From NCBI GenBank assembly GCA_025716815.1, contig JAIXMN010000003.1, positions 124,001 through 188,000 on the forward strand: a stretch of DNA of 64,000 nucleotides. Direction: 5' to 3'. Numbering within the stretch: position 1 is the first letter of the stretch; the number at the start of each line of letters is the position of its first letter. The DNA is from Dichotomocladium elegans (Eukaryota > Mucoromycota > Mucoromycetes > Mucorales > Lichtheimiaceae). The notes below the pieces were generated by a model. The model did no database searches. It was given only the letters and a program-made list of their open reading frames with translations, and had not been told where the DNA came from. Positions 11,338 to 23,383 of this stretch are shown piece after piece. Position numbers and translations under genes: made by a program.

Positions 11338-13416
11338 CTAGCCATCGAATATACTCTCGTCAATTTTTATGCCGAACTGCTGCTGGAGCTGCATAGCGAG
11401 ATATTTCAGTTTATACATTCTACGCTTCCATATTCGACTCTCATTTACCTGATCCTTCAATTTTTGGTCCAACACAGCTTCAAAACCTTGGCTTGCAGTG
11501 CCAAACAAGAGTTCGTTTGCCTTGTCACGGACGCGGATCAGCCAGAAACTTAAGCTCATCAGGAAGAGCGTGCTCTCAAATTTGCACAAACGCCACGTCG
11601 ATCCAGCCATATCTTTGATTTTTTCTATCTGAGAAAGAGGTGCTTTCTCCGTACCGTCACCTCGGTTTTTCTCGTGCCCGTAGAGTGCCCAACGTGCCAT
11701 CACGTTGATGCGATTCACAGGACTCCCTACTGACTTATTATTGGCACGGACAATGTTCATGTTGCGGGAAATAAATATAAGCTCTCGAGGGAACAATTGC
11801 TGATCCTTGAGGAAGTCTCTGATGCGCTCTTTAAGGGACATTTGCATTTCGTAGACATCTCGCATATTTACGTTGGCCTGCCCAAGATGAACGGCCCGAT
11901 TAGGGTTAAAAGGCTTTTGCAATGTGATGGACGCAAACATATTTGAATCCTCGATTCCCTAAGACGGTTACACGACAAATCAGTTACTGATCTTTGACCT
12001 AGATGCAAGGTTTAAGTATCGCCTATACCCAGCCTTTACAAAGTTTGGCGACCGTGTCCATATCTAGCATGAACAGCGCTTCCCAAAGACTACAATATTC
12101 CAGACGGAACCTGATGTATACATTTCAGTATTTTCTTAGCGTCGTCCTTGTACCGTCTATACTTTTCTGACTCTCGGATATATAGGCCGTGATCGATTAT
12201 GACAACCTGAACGTCGTCTTGCTTTGTCGGATGGGCCCTGACCAAGACATTTCCTGGGTGGGGATCACCTTAATAAACGCACACGCCGAGAGAAGGAGAG
12301 TGAATATCAAGATAACCTGGATGCTCGTTTGAGGCAAAATTTACCATGGACAAATCCGCTCCTGAAAATTTGGCTCGAAAATGCTTCAATAGTTGTATTC
12401 ATCGCTTTGCGTAAATCCAACTTTTTGGATTTGAGCTTCTCTGTGTCGGTCAATCGAATACCATCGACCCATTCGCACACGAGCACTCGCTTGGAGCTAA
12501 ATTCAGGATAGACTACCACACATAAATTCAATTTTTATCTTGTCGAGATCGAATGCAAGAACTTACTTTTTGGAACATATACCCGATCCTTTAAACTGGG
12601 CTCCTCTTGAAAATGCTTCCACGCTTCTGCACCGTTGCTATTCCAATATCACATTGAGATGACCCGGGAGAACAAAATAATAATGATAGACATAATAAAA
12701 TGCAGGCACTGACCTCCGTTTACGTACCGAGCTTCTCTTTCAAAATCAGCCTCCATGCGAAGGTGTTTCTCAATGTAATCAGCTGACCAGGCCAGCGGCA
12801 GATCAAAGATCTTTTCATACAGTTGCAGAAGAATTCTATATGCGCGTAGGTCCCAGTTCATTTGCTTGAGAATGGCTGGCTTTTGTATCTTGACAGCAAC
12901 CACCTCGCCAGTCTGCAAACGGGCCTTGTGAACCTGCGCGATGGATGCTGATGCTACCGGCAAGAGTTCGAACTCTGCAAATACGTCGCTGGGACGCAAG
13001 CCGTCAAAATCTTCTCGGAATACGCGCTCTACGACTTCAAAAGGTTCAGCAGGAGCCGCATCAAAGAGGCGACGGGCACGCCGCTGATAAGCAGGGGGCA
13101 GGATCGCAGATTGGGTGCCGATCACCTGGCCCATTTTGATGTACAGGCCGCCGTTGCGTTCAAAAACATCAAACATTCGATTGGCCACTCGCTCATGGAG
13201 CGCTTCGATGCGGGATGCGCTGTCTACATCCATGGAGGGCTGGAAATTGAGCTTGTAATCGACCGCAAGAGCAATGCCATTGTAAAATGTGCGGAGATTG
13301 CGTTGAACGACCTGGGCTTCAGACCGTGCATCGAGGCCATATACGACAGCACCTGTCAGGGACGTTCCCACAAGCATTCTGGCAGAGGGCGACCATCGTC
13401 GCCAGATCGCAGACAT
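11338..13416 (-). CDS. UbiB/ABC1-family atypical kinase, Mcp2/ADCK1-like
   Basis: Predicted mitochondrial UbiB-family protein, 581 aa, closest in my reading to yeast Mcp2 / animal ADCK1, which act in mitochondrial lipid homeostasis rather than being confirmed protein kinases. Exons: 13416-12728, 12637-12567, 12512-12345, 12268-12154, 12110-12029, 11958-11338. Visible motifs: LYIKMGQ (KxGQ) near residue 90, ASASIAQVH (Ala-rich nucleotide loop), VAVKIQKP (lysine), HGDPHPGNVLV (catalytic loop, restored across intron 3) and IIDHGLY in the DFG position. A short N-terminal hydrophobic stretch (MLVGTSLTGAVVYGL) could anchor it to the inner membrane. The gene lies 120 bp downstream of the deaminase gene on the same strand. 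Confidence 0.9.
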
Positions 13417-13536
13417 TCAGTTGTTGACAAAAGAGGGTAAAACGTGAGAATTGGGTGCATTTTTATTTTATTTGAATTGGACTAACTCCGTCTACCGGCA
13501 TAAGTATCGGTGTTTGTCGGAAGATGGTTTGACTCA

Positions 13537-14894
13537 TCAAGGGTGCCGCTCTTGGGCAAGCCAGGCTTGCCAGATGGCCTTGAGCTTCTGCTTGACATCT
13601 TGATCGGCAAAAATGGTATCAATAGACCTATAAGATGCTTCAAAAAGCTCCTCTTTCGACATGTTGAACGTTTGCGAGCAAATAAGATACTCGTTCGACA
13701 AGTCCGAAAAAAAGACGCCTTTATCATCCGTCTATTGGGTAAAATATAAGGAACCGGTCGGCTTAGAAGACTTCCTCCCCCAACGCCAATCACATCAAAA
13801 CATTACGCATATGACGAACGCATGGTTGTCCTTAAGAAGGTCCTTGACATGATGGTCCTCGTAGGTGGGTACAGTTTTGCTGAGAACGTTGGAAGTCATG
13901 CAGATTTCAATAGGAATGTTCTTTGCGTAAATCTCTTTGCGACAATAATCGTCAAGAAAGGTAGCGTGACCCAGACGATCGGGTCCGAAGCCAAGTAGGA
14001 TGTGTGACTCTGACATATTTTCTACAATCTCTCGTGTTCAAGTTTTATTTGGTGCTCTATTAGCAGATGCACGTAGCATAACATCCATATGCACTAACAT
14101 GTCGCCCTTCTCCAATATGCACGCAGACTCACCTCGTTAAAATGTAGAGTCGTCTTGAAACCAAGTGACTTTGCCTTCTCGAAAGCAGGCCTCAAGGCCA
14201 GAAAAGAGCCCTTGGTCACATCCCCGCAGAGATCGATACCAACAACATTCTGATCCCTGAAACGGCTGGCGAGATCCACCGCCTCATAGGCCTCCTCAAG
14301 CGTGTTGCGCCGATCGATTGAAACGATTAGCTTAACAATAATGTCACTGCGGGGCTCGTTGATCACTGACAGAACTGCACGGAGATAGGATTCCTTTGTC
14401 ATGCCTAGGGTTGTTCCGCAGCACACATAAGTCGCCAGTCTCGCTGCCACGTCGCCTCCCCAGCCCCACACCCAACACATGCCTGTCTCATCATTTTTGC
14501 GTGGCGTGGTACGGAGTTCAAGGTATTTCACATTATCGCTTGCAAATTCCTCAATGACATTGCGCGTCGTGATGCGCGCTGCTTCTTCGTCATCGGTTAG
14601 CTGATAGATAAACTTAAAAAGCGCGAAGAAGCTGTAAAGGATGCAAGGAGGGTTCGCAAAAGGATATTAGCAAAGCCGGCGTAAAGTCAAGATAAAAGGG
14701 AGTTTGACAACTTGCTCGTCGATGCGCTCAAGGCTATCAGGAATGCGAAAATCAGCTAATTCGGGCTTTATGTCCTTTTTGCGCTCCAGAAGCTGGCGCA
14801 TCGTCCTTGGGCTAATGCTGCCATTAATATGAGCATGAAGCTCAACTTTTGGCAAACGCACGCAATAGTCAACGAGGTCAGCGCGAGGAGTCAT
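13537..14894 (-). CDS. adenosine deaminase-like protein (ADAL / N6-methyl-AMP deaminase type)
   Basis: Predicted zinc metalloenzyme of the adenosine deaminase superfamily, 338 aa, most like the ADAL/MAPDA branch that deaminates N6-methyl-AMP. Exons: 14894-14716, 14631-14483, 14404-14133, 14028-13807, 13731-13537. Motifs: LPKVELHAHINGSIS (first metal histidines), VKYLELRTTPR, VVGIDLCGD, TTLHFNE, GFGPDRLGHA, ICMTSNV and ICTDDKGVF (metal-binding Asp). Two introns require GC donors: intron 1 at 14715 (GA|GCAAGT) and intron 2 at 14482 (CAG|GCATGT). No GT donor restores the conserved frame in either case. An upstream in-frame start at 15014 would add 40 residues with no family support, so I chose 14894. 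Confidence 0.92.
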
Positions 14895-17875
14895 AGTGAT
14901 GAAATCGTACCGTATTTTGATTTCCCCTCCTTTTTTTAACCAGAAAAACCAGATGCTGCGGTTCCGCTCGTCGCTGAAACGTTGAGGTCCGCACAACCGC
15001 AGCAATATCGTCATTGGTGTGAGGGCCCGTAGTTTCCCATGGGTCGAGGATATCTATGTGTTGTTCACGATACCTATTCTGTTATGTATTAGCAAAACAA
15101 GTCGTGGGAATTCTCAGCGAAATATGCAGTGCTTATTTCTGTCTCCCTCTTTTATAATTGTTACGATGCTTGTGGAAAAGAAGCAGCCTACATATCATCT
15201 CTCACTATCTAATGTATCTTAAAGCAACGGGATCTTGAATATACGTCAGAGCATATGCGATTTGACAGATCCGCGCAAAGACTTTGATTTAAAACCCATG
15301 ATACCTCACCATCACTCAAACAGACCAGCGTATTAGGTTATTCTTCAGAGGCTGCGTTGAAGGCCTGAGGTCAGTGAACAAATGCTGTAATTCCCGTCAT
15401 CTCAGCCGAGACAAAACAATATCAAGGAAACGCGACCGATATTTACACTTTATGTCCTTGTTTCCCAGTGCAGCGATAAAGTAGCCAAAATGAACACATT
15501 TGAGAAAAGCCAACTATACGTGTAAGAATACATGGATCTGAAACGCATTCAAGATTATCTCGAATACAAAGCAAGCGGACAAATGGGATGAAATAAAGTT
15601 TGTACATAAGACTGCCTTTTTTTTTTGGCACGGAAAAAGTCCTATCCATGCAGCGGATGGATGATCGTCGCTTAACGCATCTGCAATTAGACGGGAAAGC
15701 CCAAGTGCAATAATTGTTTATCGTTTTGGCTATTTTTATTGCTTTCTCCACTTTCACGCTCGTTCTCTTTCTTTTCTCCTTTAACTACCATAATCAAGAG
15801 AAAGGCTTTAATGCCCCCTCTTTGGAGACCGCAAAAAAATAGGTGAAGTAGTTTGCTGAACCGAGAGCCATTTTAGGTCTTTATTACACGGTCCGGATCT
15901 GGATACTGGCTGCGCACGGGAGCCGCGCACGGGAGCCGCGCACGGGAGCCGCGCACGAGAGAAATCCACCATATTCGTATATTTAAGCTGCACTCATGTC
16001 CGCGGATGGTGAGGGGCCTTTACCATGATTCCTAGCATATATAGAAAATAGGTTTCTTTGGAGGGGGCTCGCTTATATCAAAACCAGTTTCTAATCAAAT
16101 CTAATATTTGAGAATCACAGCGTTGAGATCCGAATTGGTCCATCAAGCCGCATCCCTAGGACGATGTCCCTATGTTCAGGTTGATTTATAAGCGATTAGG
16201 TACCAGTATTCCTATGTGCCCTGTTTCATTCTGGTTCTTTCCCTTTTAAAGGTGTATATAGGCGGGTGGTGGTAAACTCAAAGATATTTTTCACTCCGTC
16301 CCTGTTTGGAAGGAAGGAAGGGGTAGATCCGAATCTAAGGAGGATATTCTGTTAACGCGACTGTCCTACATGACTATTACAAGTGTCCCTGGGAAAGACA
16401 CAGCTTCATAAACAGCTGCAGCCGCCCCTCAGCTTTCAGAGATTACCTAAATGATAACTGTGATGCTTGATCTGGGGCTTTAGACGCATGCAGAAGCGCT
16501 ATTTCATTTTGCCGAGACTGCAACGTCCTTGCGGGCATACTAGTTTATAATACGTACTAGATGCAGCTCCTCTGCACCGTGCTTTGATTCTATTGCGTCA
16601 CCGGGAACAGCACGTATCAAACCAAGGCAACTGATTACCCTGAAAATGGCAACGTCGGCGATCCGACCTCACAGGTAGTCTCATTCACGTCCTCAAGTCA
16701 ATTGTATAGCTCGAAAGCGAAATATGGCCAATCAGCAGCGCAACATTTTGACACACTTGACATAGCCACTGGCTCTCGTTACGCAATGCAAGCCTCTTGT
16801 GTTGTGACGGACAGCGTGGCATAAGCTGACCTGGTCGTCGCATTAGGCATGACCTTGCTCGCCCTTCTGTACAACGACAATTCAACCGAACGATGGGCCG
16901 AATATAGTCAATTTGCACTCGCACATATGCTTGATAACAAAAGTATGTACAACACAGGCGTTTAATTCGAACAGATGGGATCAAAACTGGCTGTGAGTGG
17001 CATCTGCATTTGTATATCTAGGTTGACATCCTACATTTGTGGCGTCGACATGAACCCACTTCATGCAATTGCATCATGTGGCATACACGCCGGTGACGTT
17101 GATCATTTGGCTTTAGCAGAAGCGCATACTGTATCTTGTACAGCACCATCGTTGGCGGACAGGATATGGGCAAACAGTTTATGATAAACGAGACAATTGG
17201 GCAACGGATACAGCGGTTAATTTGGATTAGAACGCATCTTGTCGGGTGCATGGCGCCTACCAGCTTACCAAGAATTACGGTCGATAATATGCTTTATGTT
17301 ACAAATCTTCGGTGGTTGAAACGACATGTGATGCGGACGATGTCCTGTAGTTCCAGACTAGGGGAAAAGGAAAAACAGGTTTATGACAAAGTAAAAATAA
17401 ATGTTTATTCTTGTACGAGATTATTGTTTTCAGTTTCATTGATTTAGCTAATAACATCTTATAGAAATGTGAGAAGGGCATGGATACACATAGTGTGGCT
17501 TGTGGCTTGCGAGCGTGTACAGATAGAGAGGTAGGGTGAATTGATTAGGCGTGTGGAGGATAGTAATGAACTTTTTTCTTTGTTGTTTCAATGGGGGAGG
17601 TTACACAGATGCATAAAGAGGTTGTATGCGCTTGAAAAAATGCGTTTTAAATAAAGGGGAGAGCTAAATGGACGCGCCAAAAAATAGATATATACATGAG
17701 ATATATATGATAAAAAAGGAGAGGACTGCTGAGGTCGATGGAGCCTGGTTGCATAGGGAGTGAACGAGAATGTAATGTGGCCACAAAGGGAAAATGAGAT
17801 TATGAGGAGGTAATGATAAATGAAAGAGGATAGTTGCGTGCTGTGTGTGTGTGTGTGTTATATGTCCTTTTTTTG
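14895..17875. other. gene-free interval
   Basis: About 3 kb with no supportable gene. It contains the GC-rich 13-bp tandem repeat at 15912-15958, short A/T tracts and a (GT)n run near 17842-17858 just outside regulator 2. Reading frames of 60-100 codons near 16.7-17.4 kb overlap on both strands and show no family features. Confidence 0.45.
15912..15958. repeat. 13-bp tandem repeat, unit GCGCACGGGAGCC
   Basis: Three perfect head-to-tail copies (15912-15950) plus a partial fourth. The unit is much more GC-rich than its surroundings. It lies in a gene-free interval; no function is evident. Confidence 0.9.
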
Positions 17876-19172
17876 TTAGTTCGCTGATAGGAACGATTGC
17901 CAGTAACCGCTATTTTGCTGTTGTTCAAAATGCGTGTACGGGTATTGATGTTGCTGGTGATGCGCCCAGGGAGTCGATAATTGAGAGTCGGAATATGATG
18001 AAGGTGAATGTTGGACGCACGATGTGCAGATGGACTCTCCACTAGGATAGCATGCGTGTCGATACTGCTGTTGGTAACCCGAGGACTTATTGTAGTAGTT
18101 GCATTCTATTGCTTCTTCTGGCAGGATGCTCTGATATTGCTCTTCATAATTAGTGCAGGGAAGTGTTTGAATCAGAGTGGACTCGCTGATCGGATTATAG
18201 CAATGGTGATAAGCTGAGGGTGGAGCCGTCATGTTCAATAGGTACGGATCATTCCAGCCAGCAACCGGAAAATCTGGCGACATGGGCGACGAACACGAAG
18301 CGCAGTCGGACGATGGTGCTGCTGCTGCTGCTGCTGCTGTTGTTGTTACTATGTTAGGTGGATAACTGTAATAGCCAGCATCCGATGTCAGAGGTGAATT
18401 GTGAATAAGTGGATCTTGCTGCGACAAAGGCGGTGTGATGATAGGATTTGGAAGGGGTGGAAATGCCGCTGCTGCTGCGGCCGCGGCAGTATGGGCTGCT
18501 TGTTGCTGTTCTTCCCATTCACCTCCAGGTGAAGCATTGGGTGGTAGAGGTTGCTGCGAATCTCCTAAGAACAAAATGAGCCACATGACAAAATCTCCAT
18601 GGGAATTGCATACCATCTTCGTAACGAGGCGGCGATACGTATTGGCGCTTCTTGTAAGGCCCACGTTTGACACCTTTCCTGCGCTCCTTGCGAGGTGAAT
18701 TCGTACATGTTTCAGTCAGTCCGAGCTTGATGCAGCGTTGACAAGGTCTTCCATCGTCACATTTCTTGCATGCCTTTTGACAGTTCACTGAAATATACAT
18801 GGTTTTCCATTTCGCAATTAGCGGAGATAAACACAATATACAAATGTCGATGAACCGAAGAAGATTCGGATTTCGTGGAACATGGAGAAGACTTATAACA
18901 GAAATAGAACTCTTACCACATGCGTTTTTGACCTGCTTACGCTTCGGGCGTTTCCGATTAACCTGATAAGGTCCTTTGGAATTAACGGAAGAGGTCGAAT
19001 TATTGGACTGGGCGTATTTATCGAGGTCATAAAACGATGTATTTTCGGGAGAAATGGTACTGCTTGTGTCATAATAGTAAGGATCGGTGGTGGATGAAGA
19101 TGGGTCGGAGCTGTACATAGCAGCAACGTAGTGGTTGCGGTAATTAGTTTGATCGTCGTTTCCGAACTGCAT
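17876..19172 (-). CDS. Zn2Cys6 (fungal-type) transcription factor 2
   Basis: Predicted nuclear regulator of 372 aa and paralogue of the factor at 3573-4918. Exons 19172-18917, 18787-18614, 18564-17876. Zinc cluster: C85-x2-C88-x6-C95-x5-C101-x2-C104-x8-C113, with the same basic flanks (KRPKRKQVK before, RGPYKKR after). Both introns fall at the same codons as in the paralogue. The C-terminal half holds two alanine runs encoded by GCT/GCC repeats, Ser/Pro and Tyr/Gln-rich segments, a SPMSPDFP element also seen (as SPVSPHFP) in the paralogue, and a C-terminal GYWQSFL motif. No ligand-binding or middle-homology domain is visible. The two genes point toward one another with about 13 kb of unrelated genes between them, which suggests an old duplication. 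Confidence 0.9.
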
Positions 19173-19258
19173 AATAAATGAGATAGAGAAAGTAGAGGTT
19201 CAGCGTTAAGGTAAGGGCCGTAGCAGGAGAGGAAAAAAGGTCGAAGCAACCTTCCTGC

Positions 19259-19265
19259 TTTTATA
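19259..19265 (-). promoter_or_regulatory. TATA box of Zn2Cys6 regulator 2
   Basis: TATAAAA on the minus strand, about 87-93 bp upstream of the start codon at 19172. Assigned from position and consensus only. Confidence 0.5.
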
Positions 19266-21103
19266 CTTGCGAACATCACTTGGAGGAAACCCTGTCTATT
19301 TTCGTCCTTTTTCACCACCCGACGTCCGCTTTTTTCATTACTGTGCTTAACCTGGCAATTAGCGAAGCATGGCTCATACCACTTTAAGAAAATTAGACCA
19401 CTTACTGCTTTTTTTATCTTTAACAATCTTAATTCTGGTTTAAACATTATATCCAACATCTTTATCCCTGGGTAACAAGTTCTGAAAAAAGTCCAGGTCA
19501 TGCCTACCGTACGCGATCAAATTTCTAAGTCTAAATCGATGTCCACATATGTAATTTACAGTCTGATGTAGATAATTTGTACAACACTTCAACTACGCCA
19601 TGCTCCCTGTCCTGCTATAATGGGGACGGAATTTAGAAGCAACAGCAACAGCAATGAAGCATATGTGTCGACCACTCATTTATGGAACATGGGAAACAGT
19701 GTGGAAATCGAAAAAAGGAGGGCGCATAGAGCTCCCGGAGGGGACCTTGCATGAGATTACTCCACCGGTTCCAAATGCAGGAGGATCATTTTGATTGTGC
19801 ACACTACGTTACGGATACTGCTGTCCGCGCACGCCTAAAAGTTTAGGACTTCTTTATCCTACCTAATTTTTTTTTTTTAGCTCAACGACCGGCTCCCGCC
19901 CGATCGATCTACGGACTTTTGTCTTTTTTAGTGCTTATCCATTTCTCGTTATTATCGCGTGGCAAATCCACGCGGGAACAATCGGTCTTTCCGTTAGTAG
20001 TAATCAAATAATATTTTCTTGTGCTTCCGAGACCTACTTTGTATATACCAATGGACACGCTAATATCCTATGTGCCACCACGCTACTTTGAAACGGGCTG
20101 TCGTTTTTGTCGCTGTCATATGCTTTTCTATGGAAGAAATACCCTTTCTCCGTTTCCAGCAATTATATTCTAAAGGAGAGTGAGTTTATACGTGCGCTCC
20201 ATTTTAGCCATGTGGGTAAGTGCTGTATTCCTTTTTCCCTGCACGTTTATATTCATTATAGTTTCCATGAGACCTCATTGCTATTGACATTACGCGGTGT
20301 TATCTGCCATGGGCTATCTTGCCCATAGCCCTAGACTTTAAACTCTTGTGCCGCACCTGTATTCGGTGACGTATAGCTACCTGCAGTGGAGATTTCCAAA
20401 CTCTGCTACACACTCTTACACACACACAATCTCTCTCTCTCTTTACTTACTTACAGGCATGCAATAGCTCTCCTACTTTAACCACAAACGCGTAATATCC
20501 AATCGTCCATGAAATATATATAATGTAATTTGGAATGCAGTCGAATTAGCTAAACCATTGACTCTTTTCTAAATCAATTTTTTCCTTGGTAATATGCTGA
20601 AAGATTTATGTTCATGTGCATGTCAACTTGATTCCGGAATACGTTACGTCTAAGAATAAAGCTTTGTTATCCGCTCGAACAAAGTTTAAATCTGCAAAGG
20701 ACAGCTTCAAGTCACAGAAGGTGCACACGTTCTTTCTAAAGCTAGAAATATATTAGGTTCTGGTGTGTGCGCTTTTTTTTTGTTGCAGATGATAAAGTGT
20801 AATTTTGGTACCACGTGTCGGAGGAGGAAACAAAAACAGGAGCAAAACCCGTGCATCCCGAATGAAGAAGGGAAGTAGCAAAATCGAAGCCAATCAGTCA
20901 TAGGAAGCAAGCTTGAAAAAGGAGGGCGATTGTTCTGGCCGGGTAGTTGGATGGATGGGGACTGCAAATGTTTCATTTTTTATGAGTTAATTGATGGATA
21001 AGAAATGTTTACCAGATGTCATTCCTCTATCGGGATAATGATCGGCTTGATGATTTTGCTTGACAAGGGCGGCGGCATTCCGATCCATGTGGTCTGTTTT
21101 CAA

Positions 21104-21538
21104 TCACAGTTCTGTCCGAAAACCAGGTACCTGAATATTTGTAACTTCCCCCATTGCGATCTTCCATCTAGACGATACACATAGATTTATACTTTGCAAT
21201 TTGACATTGAGCATTGCGAAATCACCTTTAGAAAAATGCACCAGTCTTTTTGGCACTGGCAATCCATTTATGTGCCATATAGTTGACGTAAGTGTATTCT
21301 CATCAGCTTGGTTATTCACACTGGGAATATCTGCGTAATATACACTATTTTTCAAAATCAAAGTCGCACCCTGCCAGTTCTGGAAGTCGCATTTGCATAG
21401 AAATCTTTGGTCAGAATGATAACTCAAAATGTCACTCAAAAGCTCAGCAAACTCAATCATACAAAAGGGTTGTTGGACATGAAAGATTATGTCTACATAC
21501 GACTTTAGTTTGATCGCCAATATAACGAAGAAATTCAC
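21104..21538 (-). pseudogene. open-frame remnant, unidentified
   Basis: A 144-codon open frame without a good ATG at its 5' end (the first ATG is internal). It has protein-like composition, with WHINGLPVPKR and an IQVP motif near the end. A second frame with protein-like composition lies just upstream (21579-21821, same strand), separated by a stretch that could be an intron. I cannot assign a family; it may be a decayed transposon ORF or an orphan exon. Confidence 0.3.
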
Positions 21539-21992
21539 TGTAGGAAAAAGGTACTATAAAATCCAAAAAATCTGTATATTAAACACCCGAATTTCCTACA
21601 GTGATGGGCTCTGTAACTATGATAACAGCTGGTGTCATACAAAGTACGGGAAAGACTCTGTACTGGATGGTCGCTTGGCTGATTTTATAAAGCATCACAT
21701 ACGCCCGATATAACGACAACACCTTAGACGCAGTAGGAAGTTTAATACACAGCCCATGGTTCACAACATGGGCTCTCTCGCTACCTGGACATATCTTTGT
21801 AATGTTAGGACTAGATCTCATTTAACAAACAATATCACTTCTTCTGTCACATCCCGATAGATTGGATTATTCTTATTGCAATCTTTTGCAGTTGTATACA
21901 CTTGATTTTGAGTCGTCGCCTGTATGTATCTTGATCATCAAAAGAATCGCATCTGTTGACAATATCACTATGGCAAAATGAGCGTATTTAAA

Positions 21993-22030
21993 AATATTAA
22001 ACTGGTTAAAGCTTGAACTGGTTTAATATT
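21993..22030. repeat. short inverted repeat (AATATTAAAC / GTTTAATATT)
   Basis: Two perfect 10-bp arms are separated by 18 bp. Within the spacer the sequence AACTGGTT also appears as a direct repeat. It sits 120 bp from a second, GC-richer hairpin and inside the transposon-like debris. It could be a terminal fragment of a small element. Confidence 0.5.
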
Positions 22031-22148
22031 GTTTCAGCATTTTGAATTATAAGATAACAAGTTAACCATAATAAACAAGTTCGAACAACATTTACAAGTT
22101 CATATTGTCCTACGATTCTCTAGGACAATTGGCTGAGTCCAACGGACT

Positions 22149-22191
22149 CGAACCGAATCCCATCGAAGGCATATGATGGGTTCCGGTTCGG
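22149..22191. repeat. hairpin-forming inverted repeat
   Basis: Left arm CGAACCGAATCCCATC (22149-22164) and right arm GATGGGTTCCGGTTCGG (22175-22191) are complementary except for one bulge and one mismatch, around a 10-nt loop. TAGGAC copies flank the structure at about 22121 and 22199. It is not a tRNA: the T-arm-like motif lacks a paired stem. Confidence 0.6.
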
Positions 22192-22486
22192 TTATTCCTA
22201 GGACTAACCAACAAATTTCTTACAGTGTCTCGCAATCACGCTCGTGACATCGCTCAAGCTACACCCATGATATCGCTCACAATCACGGTCTCCACCATCG
22301 ACCCGATGGTAATAAGCTTCGCCATAATAATTGAGCGTATCTTTGTAAATTCATCATGGATATCAATTTCCTTCCCCATATCCATTACCTTGTTCGGATT
22401 CATCTTAGATCAAGTTGGATGTTACGATTTCTTGGAAGTCAAATGGTAGAAAAAAAATTAGGGTATAATTAGGATATCACATACAG

Positions 22487-23383
22487 AAAAAGAAATATGC
22501 TAGCTGGTACGACGAAGTAGCAGCTGAGGAGAGGGCAATAGAGCAAATCGGTGAGGATCTTCTCGCTCCAAGATTTTCTCCTTACGCTTTATTGGGTTTG
22601 ATCGATTATTCCGGCCTTGTCGTAAAATTGTTCAAGTTATCCAGTACCCCTTCATATCTGCCGAAAGAAATGGGGTGCGGGTGCATGATCCACGTCTGCG
22701 ATGTTGGGAGTTTGGAGTCGTTCTTCAATGCGTGTAAGTCGTTGCATTATCTTTGAAGTGTTCTAGTTTGTTTGCTCCTGCCAGTCATCCTTCTTCAAAC
22801 TACTGCTATTGCGTTGCGGGAAAAAGCGCTATATAATATACGCAATTTCAAATATCTTAGCAAACAGACCGGCTCCTCTAACTCATACTGAAACTTGTAG
22901 AAATGTTCAAGTCTGGCATCTCTTTACGTGCAATAGTCTACCTAACAATCTATATACCATCAATTTCATATGCTACACCATTTTCCCAAAATGTTAAAAC
23001 CCTTGGCCCTTTCCGAGGTATAAATGCTAGGTCAATGGAAAGAGCTATCGGTATGGAGCATAGACCAGTTATGATGCAACAGATGTACTACGTCTCCTAA
23101 TTCCAATTTACGATAGGTGACCTCAAGATTCATTAAATCGAGAGTTGCACCTAGGACGAATTTCAAAAGGCACTTTTATATACCAATGAAAATTGATATA
23201 CGTCGAACAATTGATTATGATCGCAATAGTCAATCCAACGCGGAAAATTCATATCAAGTATACCACATGGGGAATGAGCTGGTAGATCCGGAGCTCTGGG
23301 GGCCACCGCTTCTAGAGGATGTACTTATCAGCAGCATATTTCATTATAATCTCGCTTCCTATCGTCGAAGATATTGGATATGA
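22487..23383 (+). mobile_element. decayed transposon-like coding block
   Basis: Several consecutive frames read as remnants of one protein. An open exon-like stretch at 22487-22733 is bounded by ACATACAG and GTAAGT and continues in frame into 22785-22891 across a 51-nt intron-like gap. Further on, 22903-23100 carries TLGPFRGINARSMERAIG, and 23117-23383 carries IKSRVAP with LVDPELWGP. The GP...ER.IG...K block recalls the C-terminal region of Tnp2-type (CACTA-like) transposases as I know them; that is a memory-based resemblance. Stops and frame changes between the parts indicate decay. No terminal repeats are assigned. Confidence 0.35.

Noticed and set aside
22141..22200. tRNA-like GGTTCGAGTCC on the minus strand
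   Set aside because: The T-stem pairs at only three positions, and no acceptor, D or anticodon arm can be drawn. The element is better explained as an inverted repeat.
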